Shown here: piece after piece, positions 1-9,281 of the stretch
Layout: each line of letters opens with the position of its first letter
Numbering within the stretch: position 1 is the stretch's first letter
From: Gammaproteobacteria bacterium
GTDB taxonomy: Bacteria > Pseudomonadota > Gammaproteobacteria > Pseudomonadales > UBA5518
DNA length: 64,000 bases
Assembly: GCA_016718385.1 (NCBI GenBank)
Contig: JADKDK010000002.1
Coordinates: 682,001 to 746,000, forward strand
Direction: 5' to 3'
Translations under genes and position numbers: made by a program
Notes under the pieces: generated by a model
Database searches by the model: none
Told to the model about the DNA's origin: nothing
What the model saw: the letters and a program-made list of their open reading frames with translations, nothing else

Positions 1-70
1 AACCCGACAAGGGTTCGGCAACGCCGAACCCGCCAGGCCCACCGCACCATTCGGCATCAATGCCGACCCA
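1..70. repeat. Dispersed palindromic repeat, copy 1 (left edge)
   Basis: Positions 11-19 (GGGTTCGGC) and 23-31 form a perfect 9-bp inverted repeat with a 3-nt loop. Positions 51-57 and 60-66 (TCGGCAT/ATGCCGA) form a second one. The same order of sub-elements recurs at about 34170-34240, so this is a family of dispersed repeats rather than a single terminator. The copy may extend off the left edge. It lies just downstream of the permease stop, where such elements often sit and can act as transcript ends. Confidence 0.7.
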
Positions 71-77
71 CATCACA

Positions 78-1685
78 TCAGACGTCGAGCTTCTTCGGCA
101 GATCCGGCACGGGTTCTGCGCCGATCACGATCTCGCCCTTGCCGAGCTTCGAGTGGCGCAGGCCGTAGACGAAATACAGCAGGATCCCTCCGCCGAGGTA
201 AATGAGGAAGAAGTCACGCGTCTCGGCGTGCGCCATCAGCGACATCAGCAGCAGGCCGCACATTAGCGCGCCGATCACCGGCACCAGCGGGAACAGCGGC
301 GCGCGGAACGGACGGGCCAGCGCCGGCTGCGTCACGCGCAGGTACAGCACGGTCAGGCACACCATGCCGAAGGCCGCGAGCGAGCCCACGTTGGTCAGGT
401 TGGCCAGCGCATCCAGCGACATGAACCCCGCGAAGCCGGCGGTAACGACGCCGACGATCAGCGTGTCGATCCACGGCGTGCGGTACCTCGGGTGCACGCG
501 CGCGAAGGCCTCCGGCAGCAGGCCGTCGCGCGCCATCGTGTAGAAGATCCGCGTCTGGCCATAGAGCAGGACCAGCATCACCGAGGAGATCCCGGCGATG
601 GCGCCGATCTTCACCAGCACCGCAAACCACGGCATGCCCATCGCGTTGACCGCCACTGCGATGGGCGCCGGCGTGTCGAGCTCCGCATAGGGCACGATGC
701 CCACCAGCACCGCCGAGGTGAGGATGTAGAGCGCGGTGCAGATCAGCAACGAGCCGATGATGCCGATCGGCATGTCGCGCGCGGGATCGCGCGCCTCGGC
801 GCCGGCCGTCGATACGGCCTCGAAGCCGAGATAGGCGAAGAAGATCGTGGCCGCCGCGGTGATGATGCCGCCGATGCCGTAGCGCGAGGTGTTCTCCGCC
901 GTGATCACGTCGAGCAGCGCGCGCCTGATGTCGGCCCAGAGGCCGCGCTCGGCTCCCTCGGGCGGCGGCGGTACCTGCTCGGGAATCATCGGGTGCCAGT
1001 TGGCGGGATCGACGAAGAAGGCCCCCACGCAGATGAAGGCGATCACGACGGCGAGCTTGACCACCACGATGATGTTGTTGGCCGTGGCGGACTCCTGGAT
1101 CCCGACGACCAGCAACGCCGTGACCGCGCCGATCGCGCATATGGCCGGCACGTTCGCCACACCGTGGCCCACGATCTCGCCGCCCTGCATTACCGCCACA
1201 CCCGGCGCCGCGGTCAGCTCGGGAGGGATATCGATGCCGATGTCCTGCAGCAGGCTCACCGCATAACTGGACCAGCCCACGGCAACCGTCGCGGCCGCGA
1301 GCCCGTATTCGAGCACCAGCAGCAGCCCCATGAACCACGCGACGAGCTCGCCCATCGAGGCGTAGGAATAGGAGTAGGCCGAACCGGAGACCGGCAGCAT
1401 CGCGGCGAGCTCGGCATAGCACAATGCGACGAAGGCGCAGAGCACGCCGGTGATCACGAAGGAGATCATGATGCCCGGGCCGGCGAACTGGGCCGCGGCG
1501 CGCCCCGTGAGCACGAATATCCCCGTGCCGATGATGCAGCCGATGCCCAGCGATACCAGGTTGAGCGCACCCAGGCTCTTCTTCAGTTCACCCTGCGCGT
1601 GCTCGGCATGCATCTGCGCCACGGACTTGCGCATGAACAGCCGGCGCAACCCGGTGGCTGCGGCAGGGGCTCGCGTTTCGGCCAT
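78..1685 (-). CDS. APC-superfamily amino acid permease (cationic amino acid transporter type)
   Basis: Predicted inner-membrane amino acid/proton symporter or exchanger of 535 aa. A hydrophilic N-terminal stretch of about 45 residues leads into the first membrane helix, with the APC signature GIGCIIGTGIFVLTG containing the unwound glycine-rich segment. About a dozen further hydrophobic segments follow. Length and the long loop after helix 7 fit the YhdG/CAT-like branch. The start at 1685 is chosen because GGAG lies about 9 nt upstream and translation then opens directly on the soluble N-terminus; a longer frame exists but has no ribosome site. It follows the ThDP enzyme gene on the same strand with a 69-nt gap, so co-transcription is likely. 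Substrate is not determined. Confidence 0.88.
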   Translation of the reverse strand: MAETRAPAAATGLRRLFMRKSVAQMHAEHAQGELKKSLGALNLVSLGIGCIIGTGIFVLTGRAAAQFAGPGIMISFVITGVLCAFVALCYAELAAMLPVSGSAYSYSYASMGELVAWFMGLLLVLEYGLAAATVAVGWSSYAVSLLQDIGIDIPPELTAAPGVAVMQGGEIVGHGVANVPAICAIGAVTALLVVGIQESATANNIIVVVKLAVVIAFICVGAFFVDPANWHPMIPEQVPPPPEGAERGLWADIRRALLDVITAENTSRYGIGGIITAAATIFFAYLGFEAVSTAGAEARDPARDMPIGIIGSLLICTALYILTSAVLVGIVPYAELDTPAPIAVAVNAMGMPWFAVLVKIGAIAGISSVMLVLLYGQTRIFYTMARDGLLPEAFARVHPRYRTPWIDTLIVGVVTAGFAGFMSLDALANLTNVGSLAAFGMVCLTVLYLRVTQPALARPFRAPLFPLVPVIGALMCGLLLMSLMAHAETRDFFLIYLGGGILLYFVYGLRHSKLGKGEIVIGAEPVPDLPKKLDV

Positions 1686-1754
1686 GAGAGGATTCTCCGG
1701 GGATGGTGGCGCAAGTATAGTCGCGGCGGCTGCGTGGCGACCCACGGGGCGAAC

Positions 1755-3533
1755 CTACACAGGACCCTGCAGGTTCCTGACGCGCTGACCGATCGGCGGT
1801 GCGATTTCGGCGTCGACCAGCACATCCAGCAACACCGGGCCCTTGCGCAGAAACAGCTTCTCGACGCCGAGCCTATCCAGCTCGTCGAGACTGCGGATGC
1901 GGTAGGACTCGACGCCCATGGCGCGCGCCATCAGCGCGAAGTCGGTCGGCGGGAGTTCATTGGCGGTGTTCTGCAGCCCGCGCATGCGCTGCCCGTGCTT
2001 TACCGTGCCGAGCACGCCGTTGTTCAGCACGAGGTACACCACGTTCAAGCCCAGTTGTTGCGCGACGGAGATCTCCTGCGCGTTCATCAGGTAGCTGCCG
2101 TCGCCGGTTATGCAGAGCACCGGATCGCGCGGATCGGCGAGCTTGCCGCCGATCGCCGCGCCGATGGCCCAGCCCATCGCGGCGAAGCCCATCGACACCG
2201 GCATGCGGTTGGTCGCGAGCACGCGCTCGCCGCGCGGATGCCAGTAGTGAAGCGCCCAGAAGAAGGCATTGCCTGCATCGGCATAGAGCCGCGTGCGCGG
2301 GGGCACGCGCTGGCTGAGTATCCAGAACAGGCGCCGCGGGTTGAGCGGCACGGTGTCGGTGCCGCAGTCCTCGACATGCAGCAGGCTGATGTGCCGTGGC
2401 AGGCCGTGTGCGTTGCGCAGCACCGGTAGCGCAGCGCTGCCGGCCTGCGCCTCGGGGTCCGGGAGCCCGGCACTCGCCTGGTTCAGGTACGCGAAGACGA
2501 TGCGCGGGCTGCCCATCAGGTTCAGCTGCGCCATGTACGAGCGCGCCAGGTGATCGGGATTGCTGCTGATATGCAGCAGTCGCCGCGACAGGATGGTGCT
2601 GCCGTCCCAGCCGCAGGTCGCGTTCTCGTCGAGATTTGCGCCCACCACCAGCACGATGTCGGCTTCGTCCGCGGTGAGCGTGCGCCTCGCCGACTCGTGG
2701 CCGGCGGTGCCGAACACGCCGCGGTAGAGCGGATGGTCCGCCGACATCAGGCCACGTCCGGCCGGCGTGGTGACTATCGGCCAGTCACGGTGCTCGGCAT
2801 AGCGCAGGATTTCGGCCATCGCGCCGGCGCAACCCTCACCGATCACGAACACGCCGCGCCGGTAGGCGCGCAGCAGGATGTTCAGCCGGTTCAACAGCAG
2901 GCGGTCGGGCGTGATCTCCTGGCCGAAGAAGGCGTAGCGTGACATCGGGTTGCGACCCGAGGCGATCGGCGCACTGAAGATGTCCTGCGGGATGCTGAGG
3001 TGCACCGGCCCCGGCGTCGGGCCCGTGGCGTGGCTGAGCGCGGCCAGCAGGTTGTGCTCGAGCTGTTCCGGGTGCGAGACCAGCGCGTTGTAGCGCGTGC
3101 AGCCACGGAACATCAGGATGATGTCGGCGCCCGATCCGCCGCCCTCCTGCATCGCGCCACGACCGAAGGTGCTTATCGCGCTCTGACCGGTGATCACCAG
3201 CAGCGGCACGCCCTCGACATAGGCGCTGCTGACCGCCGTCAGCAGGTTGGTGCAGCCCGGCCCGGAGGTCGCGCTGCACACGCCGAGCAGGCCGCTCGCG
3301 CGTGCAAAGCCGTCGGCCATGAAGCCGGCGCCAGCCTCCGAGCGCGTGAGCACCCACCGCACCCCGCTCGTTTGCTGGTGCCGCGCCAGCGCGCTCAGCA
3401 GCGGATCGATATTGCCGCCCGGCACCCCGAACACGTACGGCACCTCGAGCAGCGCGAGGTACTGGACGATGAGGTCGGCGCAGCTGCTCGCGGCGATGCT
3501 GCGGTCGTCGGCGTCGGTCGTGCTGGATGTCAT
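1755..3533 (-). CDS. Thiamine diphosphate-dependent enzyme, acetolactate synthase large-subunit-like
   Basis: 592 aa with the three-domain layout of the acetolactate synthase/benzoylformate decarboxylase family: an N-terminal pyrimidine-binding domain (PYVFGVPGG at 32-40, catalytic Glu in RSEAGAG about residue 66), a central domain, and a C-terminal pyrophosphate domain. The ThDP/Mg motif starts GDGSYLMNAQE at about 477 and ends NN at about 504. The family condenses or decarboxylates 2-oxo acids. No small regulatory subunit (ilvN) is adjacent, and the downstream neighbour is an amino-acid permease, so a catabolic 2-oxo acid role is at least as likely as branched-chain synthesis. The ATG at 3533 gives a normal family N-terminus. 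Exact substrate is not assigned. Confidence 0.85.
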   Translation of the reverse strand: MTSSTTDADDRSIAASSCADLIVQYLALLEVPYVFGVPGGNIDPLLSALARHQQTSGVRWVLTRSEAGAGFMADGFARASGLLGVCSATSGPGCTNLLTAVSSAYVEGVPLLVITGQSAISTFGRGAMQEGGGSGADIILMFRGCTRYNALVSHPEQLEHNLLAALSHATGPTPGPVHLSIPQDIFSAPIASGRNPMSRYAFFGQEITPDRLLLNRLNILLRAYRRGVFVIGEGCAGAMAEILRYAEHRDWPIVTTPAGRGLMSADHPLYRGVFGTAGHESARRTLTADEADIVLVVGANLDENATCGWDGSTILSRRLLHISSNPDHLARSYMAQLNLMGSPRIVFAYLNQASAGLPDPEAQAGSAALPVLRNAHGLPRHISLLHVEDCGTDTVPLNPRRLFWILSQRVPPRTRLYADAGNAFFWALHYWHPRGERVLATNRMPVSMGFAAMGWAIGAAIGGKLADPRDPVLCITGDGSYLMNAQEISVAQQLGLNVVYLVLNNGVLGTVKHGQRMRGLQNTANELPPTDFALMARAMGVESYRIRSLDELDRLGVEKLFLRKGPVLLDVLVDAEIAPPIGQRVRNLQGPV

Positions 3534-3778
3534 CTGGCCCCGTCGTGCTTGCGATTCTTCGAACGCCGATGCCGCCGCCCCGCGTGCCGCAATCCCTGGT
3601 CAAGCGCATCGTAGCGTGGCATTGCGCCTGCCACACGCCCGCCCGGCCGCCACGCAGCACAATCGCGCCAAACTGTTAACGGCTTGGCACTTGCGCCGGC
3701 ATCCCCGGTGGACTGCCATTCCGTCGCCGCAGCCGATATATTTGCGCCCGCGCGAATCACCACAGGCACCATGCTCCC

Positions 3779-4426
3779 ATGACTTCCACCCGCAACAGCA
3801 GCACCGCGAAACACTGGACCACTTTCCGGGGCGCGCGCGCCCTCAAGTCCTCGCACCCCGAGGTACGGCGGCTGAAGCGCCAGAGCGAAGACCCGAGCCT
3901 GCACGGCAACAAGGTCTGGCACTCGAGCTTCGCACTCATCGACTATCTGCATCGTCATCCGCTGCCGCGCGGCGCGCGCGTCATCGACGTCGGCTGCGGC
4001 TGGGGACTCACCGGCATCTGGCTCGCCAGGACCTTCGGCGCGCGCGTTTTCGCGGTCGATGCCGATCCGGCGGTCGAGCCCTACCTGCGGCTGCAGTCAC
4101 GCATCAACGGCGTGCAGGTCGAGTTCATGGCTGGACGCTTCGAACAGCTCAATGCCCGGCTGCTGGATGGCGCGGACCTGCTGATCGGCACCGACATCTG
4201 CTTCTGGGACGAGATGGTCGACCCGCTGTACAAGTTGCTGCGCCGCGCGGGCAACGCCGGCGTGACGCAGGCGATCATCGGCGATCCCGGCCGCCCACCG
4301 TTCTGGAGCCTCGCGCAGCGTGTGGAAGAGAAACTCGGCGGCCGGGTGCTCGCGCACGCCAGCGGCCGGCGCGGCAGTGCACCGAAGCAGCTGCTGATCA
4401 CCGATTTCTCGAAGTTGCGTCTCTGA
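3779..4426 (+). CDS. Class I SAM-dependent methyltransferase
   Basis: 215 aa. Motif I is clear at residues 68-76 (VIDVGCGWG), followed by an acidic residue closing strand 2 (FAVDAD, about residue 94), so S-adenosylmethionine binding is well supported. The rest has the Rossmann methyltransferase pattern, with GTDICFWDEMV in the motif IV region. It resembles the METTL23/nicotinamide N-methyltransferase-like group of small methyltransferases acting on proteins or small amines; the substrate is unknown. It starts an apparent plus-strand operon: the archease gene begins 8 nt after its stop and rtcB follows. That context makes a role beside RNA repair possible, but this is inference. Confidence 0.8.
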   Translation: MTSTRNSSTAKHWTTFRGARALKSSHPEVRRLKRQSEDPSLHGNKVWHSSFALIDYLHRHPLPRGARVIDVGCGWGLTGIWLARTFGARVFAVDADPAVEPYLRLQSRINGVQVEFMAGRFEQLNARLLDGADLLIGTDICFWDEMVDPLYKLLRRAGNAGVTQAIIGDPGRPPFWSLAQRVEEKLGGRVLAHASGRRGSAPKQLLITDFSKLRL

Positions 4427-4433
4427 GCCGGCC

Positions 4434-4868
4434 GTGAGCGCGCACGCAGCGGGCCTGCCGCGCTGGGAGCATTACCCGCACGAGGCCGACATCGGCGTGC
4501 GCGGCATCGGCGCGACGCGCGAAGAGGCGTTCGAGCAGGCCGCGCTCGCGCTGACCGCCGTGGTCACGGATCCGGCCGGCGTGAGCCCGGGCGAAGCGCT
4601 CGCGATCGACTGCGAGGCGCCCGACGACGAACTGCTGCTGGTCGACTGGCTCGACGCACTGGTCTTCGCGATGGCCACGCGCGGCTTGCTGTTCGCGCGC
4701 TTTCACGTGACGATCACCGGGCACCGGCTCACGGCCAGCGCCTGGGGTGAGCGGGTAGACCGCGCCCGCCACCAGCCGGTGGTCGAGATCAAGGGCGCGA
4801 CCTGCACCACGCTGCGCGTGGCACTGGAGGACGGCCGCTGGATCGCACAGACCGTGGTGGACGTATGA
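4434..4868 (+). CDS. Archease (RtcB activator)
   Basis: 144 aa. The N-terminus WEHYPHEADIGVRGIG matches the archease signature with its metal-binding HxAD, and the C-terminal KGATCTTLRVALEDGRWIAQTVVDV ending is the other conserved block, including the terminal Asp. Archease is a small calcium-binding protein that accelerates guanylylation and multiple turnover of the RNA ligase RtcB. It starts with GTG at 4434, 7 nt after the methyltransferase stop, and rtcB begins 39 nt after its end. That adjacency supports the assignment. Confidence 0.93.
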   Translation: MSAHAAGLPRWEHYPHEADIGVRGIGATREEAFEQAALALTAVVTDPAGVSPGEALAIDCEAPDDELLLVDWLDALVFAMATRGLLFARFHVTITGHRLTASAWGERVDRARHQPVVEIKGATCTTLRVALEDGRWIAQTVVDV

Positions 4869-4907
4869 AAGGCCTGCTGGCGTGAGCGACCCGGCGGAGG
4901 TGTCCCG

Positions 4908-6338
4908 ATGGACCTGAAGCTGCTGCAACGGCAAGGCGAATTCGCCTGGGAAATCCCTCGCCACGGCGCGATGCGGGTGCCCGGCATGCTCTACGCGAGC
5001 GAACAACTCGTGCTCGACATGGATCGCAAAGTCTACGAGCAGGTGGTGAACGTCGCGACACTGCCGGGAATCGTGCAGGCCTCCTACGCCATGCCCGACG
5101 CGCACTGGGGCTACGGCTTCCCGATCGGCGGTGTCGCGGCCTTCGATGCCGACGCTGGCGGCGTGGTGTCCGCGGGCGGCGTGGGCTTCGACATCTCCTG
5201 CGGCGTGCGCTGCCTGCACACCGGCCTCGACTTCGAGATCCTCATGACACATCAGCGCGCACTCGCCGACGTGTTGAGCCACAAGGTGCCGGCAGGCCTC
5301 GGCAGCACCGGAGCGATCCGTCTCGGCACCAGGGAAATGGACCGGATGCTCGCCGGCGGCGCACGCTGGGCGGTGGAACAGGGCTGGGGCGAGGACGCCG
5401 ACCTCGAACGCATCGAGGAGCACGGCCAGATGCGCGACGCGCAGCCCGGCTGCGTCTCGGCGCATGCGCGCGAGCGCCAGCGCGACGAAATGGGCACGCT
5501 CGGCTCGGGCAACCACTACCTCGAGGTGCAGCGCGTCGCGCAACTCTTCGACGCCGAGGCCGCCGCGGTATTCGGCCTGCGCGAGAACGACGTGGTGCTC
5601 AGCATCCACTGCGGCTCGCGCGGCCTCGGCCACCAGATCGGCACCGAGTTCCTGAAGCGAATGGTCGTGGCGGCGCCCCGACACCGCATCTCGCTGGCCG
5701 ACCGCGAGCTCGCGTGCGCGCCGATCGATTCGCCCCTTGGCCAGGAGTACCTCGGCGCAATGCGCGCGGCGATCAACTGCGCGCTGGCCAATCGCCAGAT
5801 GATCACGCACCTCGCGCGCGAAGCCTTCGCGCAGGTGCTGCCAGGGGCTTCGCTGCGCCTGCTCTACGACGTGTCGCACAACACCTGCAAGCTCGAACAG
5901 CACACCGTCGATGGCAGGCCGCGCCGGCTCTGGGTACACCGCAAGGGCGCGACGCGCGCCTATGGTCCCGGGCACCCGGACATTCCACAGGCGCTGCGCG
6001 CGATCGGGCAACCGATGCTGATCGGCGGTTCGATGGGCACCAGCTCCTACGTGCTGGCCGGCACCCGCGAGGGCGAAGCGCGCTCCTTCAGCTCCGCTTG
6101 CCACGGCGCCGGACGCGCGATGAGCCGCCACCAGGCCACGCGGCAGTGGCAGGGCCGCGCGGTTATCGAGCAGCTCGCCGCGCGCGGCATCCTGATCCGC
6201 AGCCCCTCGGCGCGCGGCGTGGCGGAAGAAGCTCCGGGTGCCTACAAGGACGTCGGCGCGGTGGTCGACGCAGCCGAGGCCGCCGGACTGGCGCGCAAGG
6301 TCGCTCGGCTCGAACCGCTGGTGTGCATCAAGGGCTGA
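4908..6338 (+). CDS. rtcB: RNA-splicing ligase RtcB
   Basis: 476 aa, the normal length for bacterial RtcB. It ligates RNA 2',3'-cyclic phosphate or 3'-phosphate ends to 5'-OH ends using GTP and Mn2+. Visible landmarks are YAMPDAHWGYGFPIGG (residues 60-75), the metal-binding cysteine in GVGFDISCGVR (C98), the GSGNHYLE block, SHNTCKLEQH, and the guanylylated histidine in HRKGATRAYGPGH (H344). The start follows a GGAGG ribosome site about 8 nt upstream. The archease gene lies directly before it. No RtcA cyclase or RtcR sigma-54 activator is nearby, unlike the E. coli rtc locus, so it may be expressed constitutively with its two upstream neighbours. Confidence 0.97.
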   Translation: MDLKLLQRQGEFAWEIPRHGAMRVPGMLYASEQLVLDMDRKVYEQVVNVATLPGIVQASYAMPDAHWGYGFPIGGVAAFDADAGGVVSAGGVGFDISCGVRCLHTGLDFEILMTHQRALADVLSHKVPAGLGSTGAIRLGTREMDRMLAGGARWAVEQGWGEDADLERIEEHGQMRDAQPGCVSAHARERQRDEMGTLGSGNHYLEVQRVAQLFDAEAAAVFGLRENDVVLSIHCGSRGLGHQIGTEFLKRMVVAAPRHRISLADRELACAPIDSPLGQEYLGAMRAAINCALANRQMITHLAREAFAQVLPGASLRLLYDVSHNTCKLEQHTVDGRPRRLWVHRKGATRAYGPGHPDIPQALRAIGQPMLIGGSMGTSSYVLAGTREGEARSFSSACHGAGRAMSRHQATRQWQGRAVIEQLAARGILIRSPSARGVAEEAPGAYKDVGAVVDAAEAAGLARKVARLEPLVCIKG

Positions 6339-6977
6339 CCAGCGCCCACGAAACCGAGATCGCGAAAATCCTCGGCCAGATCGCCGATATGCACGCAAAC
6401 GCGCACGGCAACACGCTCGCGCAGCTGAGGCTCGATAAGCGAAGCGCAGAGCGGAACCCGTCAGGGTTTGTCCTGCGGCTCCTGCGCAGATTGCGGTGCC
6501 GTTACCGGCCAGAAGCGGAATGTCGAGAATGTCGCCGCGGAACAGGCCCCCGACTTGCGTTGCTGCCGCGCAGCATTGGCACTGTCGCCTGGAGCTTTTG
6601 CCCGTTTCCCCTGTTTCCTGTTCGCGCTGCCCGGATCCATCCCTATACCCCTTGTTTTACTGTGGCCTCATGATCGCCTGATCCGTCTCAGCAATCGTTG
6701 TGTCGGATCAACCATGGGCGGTCTTGAGTATCGAAGCTGAGCGGATTCGCGCGAGGCCGATTGCCGGGACTGTGCGCCCGATCACGCTATTGCCGGGCGA
6801 ATGCCGCGGCGGGAACCGGCGGTGGGTGCACGATGGCGCAGGCCATGCCTGCGACCGTCGGGATTCCCCCCGCACGCCGGGTCGCGGGGCTTGAGCCGGC
6901 GCCCCGGCTGAGGCACCGTGAGCACGCGCTGACGCCACGACGCACCACCTCCTCATCACCGCGAGAATGGGTTCCGC
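6339..6977. other. Intergenic stretch of about 640 bp, no supported gene
   Basis: Between rtcB and the S9 peptidase gene. Open frames exist but none has a convincing start, domain or codon pattern. One inverted repeat is visible: TGATCCG at 6679-6685 and CGGATCA at 6704-6710, 18 nt apart. The peptidase ribosome site region is CCGCGAGAATGGGTTCCGC before the ATG at 6978. The stretch just after rtcB reads like decayed coding sequence in one frame (AHETEIAKILGQIADMHA), but this is weak. Confidence 0.5.
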
Positions 6978-9119
6978 ATGCACAAAATCGTCGCCGCTGC
7001 CGCGTTCGTCGCCACCCTGACCGGATGCGCAGGGGCAGCAACGGGGCACCTGCCCCTCGACTGCCCCGACACCCCGCGTGGCGGCGTCGTCGAGCACTAC
7101 CACGGCACGCGCATCGCCGATCCCTACCGCTGGATGGAGGACCTCGATGCCCCGGCGGTGGCCGACTGGGTCGGCGCGCAGAATGCGGTGACCACGTCCT
7201 ATCTCGCCGCGCTGCCGCTGCGCGGCCATTTCCGCGAGCGCCTCACGGCGCTGTGGGACTACGCGCGCACGGGTATCCCGCAGCTCGAAGGCGGCCGGCT
7301 GTTCTACTCGCGCAACAGCGGGCTGCAACGCCAGGCGCCGGTGTACATGCGCGCCGCGCTCGACGCCGAGCCCGAACTCGTGCTCGATCCCAACCTGATC
7401 TCCGCCGACGGCTCGGTCTCGCTGGCGCAGTACACGCCCTCGCCCGATGCGAAACTGCTCGCCTACGCGCTGGCCGAGGGCGGCGCCGACTGGCGCACGA
7501 TCCGCGTGCGCGATATCGCCTCGGGCCGGGATCTTGCCGACGAGGTGCGCTGGATGCGCTTCTCGGGCATCGCATGGACCCGCGACGGCAAGGGCTTCTT
7601 CTACTCGCGCTATCCCGAACCACCCGCGAACAAGGTGCTGGAAGCGCCACTGTCGGGGCACGCGTTGTACTACCACCGCATCGGCACGCCGCAAGCCGAT
7701 GACGTGCTGGTCTACCAACGCCCCGACCTCGCGGGCTGGGTGATCGGTGGCAGCGTCACCGAGGACGGCCGCTACCTGCTGATCACGCTGGCCAAGGGCG
7801 CTGGCAACAACAACCGGCTGCATTACGCGGACCTCGCCGATCCGCTGGCGCCACGCCTCGACGCGCCGGTGCGCGCGCTCGTCGAGGGCGACGACGCCGA
7901 GTACGCGCCGATCGGCAACGTGGGCGCGCTTCTCTACATCCGCACCGACCAGGGCGCGCCGAATCGCAGCATAGTGGCCGTGGACATGCGCGCACCCGAT
8001 CCGGCGAACTGGCGCACCATCGTGCCCGAACAGGCTCATGCACTGGAAAACGTGGCACTCGTCGGCGGGCGCCTCGCCGGGCAATACCTGGTCGATGTGA
8101 GCAGCCGGCTGCGCCTGTTCGCGCTCGACGGTACGCCGCAGCAAGAAATCGATCTGCCCGGGGTGGGAAGCGTGTTCGGGCTGAGCGGACGGCAGGATGC
8201 CCGCGATGTCTGGTACGCGTTCAGCTCGCCGCTGATGCCGACCACGGTCTTTCGCTACGATCCCGCAACGCGCCGCAGCACCGCCTTCGAGCCGCCCGAG
8301 GCGCCGATCGATGCCAGCCGCTACGAGACCACCGCGGGCTTCGCCACTTCGCGCGACGGCACCCGCGTGCCCTTCTTCATGACCGCCAGGAAGGGCTTGC
8401 GCCGCGACAGCGCCAACCCCGTGATGCTCTACGGCTACGGCGGCTTCTCGGTGAGCACCCTGCCTGCCTACCGCGCAGACGTCCCGGCCTGGCTGGAACT
8501 GGGCGGCGTCTGGGTCACGGCGAACCTGCGCGGCGGCGCCGAATACGGAGAGGCCTGGCACCGCGCCGGCATGCTCGGCAACAAGCAACGCGTGTTCGAT
8601 GATTTCGTCGCGGTCGCGCAACAGCTGGTGAGCGAAAGCATCACGTCCCCGGCGCGACTTGGCATGATGGGCGGTTCCAATGGCGGCCTGCTGGTTGCGA
8701 CCGTCGCCAACCAGCGACCCGATCTCTTCGCCGCTGCACTGCCCGCCGTGGGCGTGTTCGACATGCTGCGCTTCGACCGCTTCACCGGCGGCAAGCTCTG
8801 GGTCGAGGAGTACGGCTCGGCCGGCAATGCGGCGCAGTTCCCGTTCCTGCTCGCCTACTCGCCGCTGCACAACCTGAAACCCGGCACCTGCTACCCGGCC
8901 ACGCTGGTCACCACGGCCGACCACGACGACCGCGTGGTGCCGAGCCACTCGTTCAAGTACACCGCCGCGCTGCAGGCCGCGCAGGGCTGCGCGCGCCCGG
9001 CGCTGATCCGCGTCGAGGTCGCCGGCTCACACAACTACCGCCCCACCGACAGGCTGATCGCCGAACGCGCGGACCAGTGGGCATTTGCCGCCGAGGCGCT
9101 GGGGCTGCACCGACCCTGA
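6978..9119 (+). CDS. S9A prolyl oligopeptidase family peptidase, lipoprotein
   Basis: 713 aa. The first 20 residues form a lipoprotein signal with the lipobox LTGC, so the mature enzyme is probably anchored in the periplasm. It has the propeller-plus-hydrolase layout of prolyl oligopeptidase (DPYRWMEDL near the N-terminus; RGGAEYGEAWHRAG at the start of the hydrolase domain). The nucleophile is S567 in GGSNGG; the acid and substrate arginine lie in DHDDRVVP (about 649-656). The C-terminal histidine region is odd: where the family normally has AGHGAGKPT this protein has AGSHNYRPT, with the histidine (H685) one position later. Serine peptidase activity on short proline-containing peptides is likely; the altered histidine loop may change it. 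Confidence 0.88.
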   Translation: MHKIVAAAAFVATLTGCAGAATGHLPLDCPDTPRGGVVEHYHGTRIADPYRWMEDLDAPAVADWVGAQNAVTTSYLAALPLRGHFRERLTALWDYARTGIPQLEGGRLFYSRNSGLQRQAPVYMRAALDAEPELVLDPNLISADGSVSLAQYTPSPDAKLLAYALAEGGADWRTIRVRDIASGRDLADEVRWMRFSGIAWTRDGKGFFYSRYPEPPANKVLEAPLSGHALYYHRIGTPQADDVLVYQRPDLAGWVIGGSVTEDGRYLLITLAKGAGNNNRLHYADLADPLAPRLDAPVRALVEGDDAEYAPIGNVGALLYIRTDQGAPNRSIVAVDMRAPDPANWRTIVPEQAHALENVALVGGRLAGQYLVDVSSRLRLFALDGTPQQEIDLPGVGSVFGLSGRQDARDVWYAFSSPLMPTTVFRYDPATRRSTAFEPPEAPIDASRYETTAGFATSRDGTRVPFFMTARKGLRRDSANPVMLYGYGGFSVSTLPAYRADVPAWLELGGVWVTANLRGGAEYGEAWHRAGMLGNKQRVFDDFVAVAQQLVSESITSPARLGMMGGSNGGLLVATVANQRPDLFAAALPAVGVFDMLRFDRFTGGKLWVEEYGSAGNAAQFPFLLAYSPLHNLKPGTCYPATLVTTADHDDRVVPSHSFKYTAALQAAQGCARPALIRVEVAGSHNYRPTDRLIAERADQWAFAAEALGLHRP

Positions 9120-9281
9120 GTGCCGCTGCGCATGGCCAGTGGCGCATCGGCTTCATGCGCAGGCTTGCGCCCGGAATGGATCCGTTCGAGGCTCAGGGCA
9201 TCGCGACGCGTGCGACCGCCGCTCGGTCCGCCGGGATGCGGGCCGCTCGAATCGTAGCGCCGGCGGCAGGGCCACCCTGCC

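Noticed and set aside
492..2429. Very long antisense frames opposite the permease and ThDP enzyme, and similar ones opposite most large genes
   Set aside because: Arg/His/Ala-rich translations without domains, typical mirror frames of GC-rich coding strands.
1755..3533. Assignment of the ThDP enzyme as biosynthetic IlvB
   Set aside because: No regulatory subunit or ilvC nearby and the neighbour is a permease; only the family level is safe.
6468..6740. Short plus-strand frame with cysteines (SCGSCADCGA) after rtcB
   Set aside because: Starts at TTG without a ribosome site and loses any coding character after about 30 residues; chance frame in GC-rich DNA.
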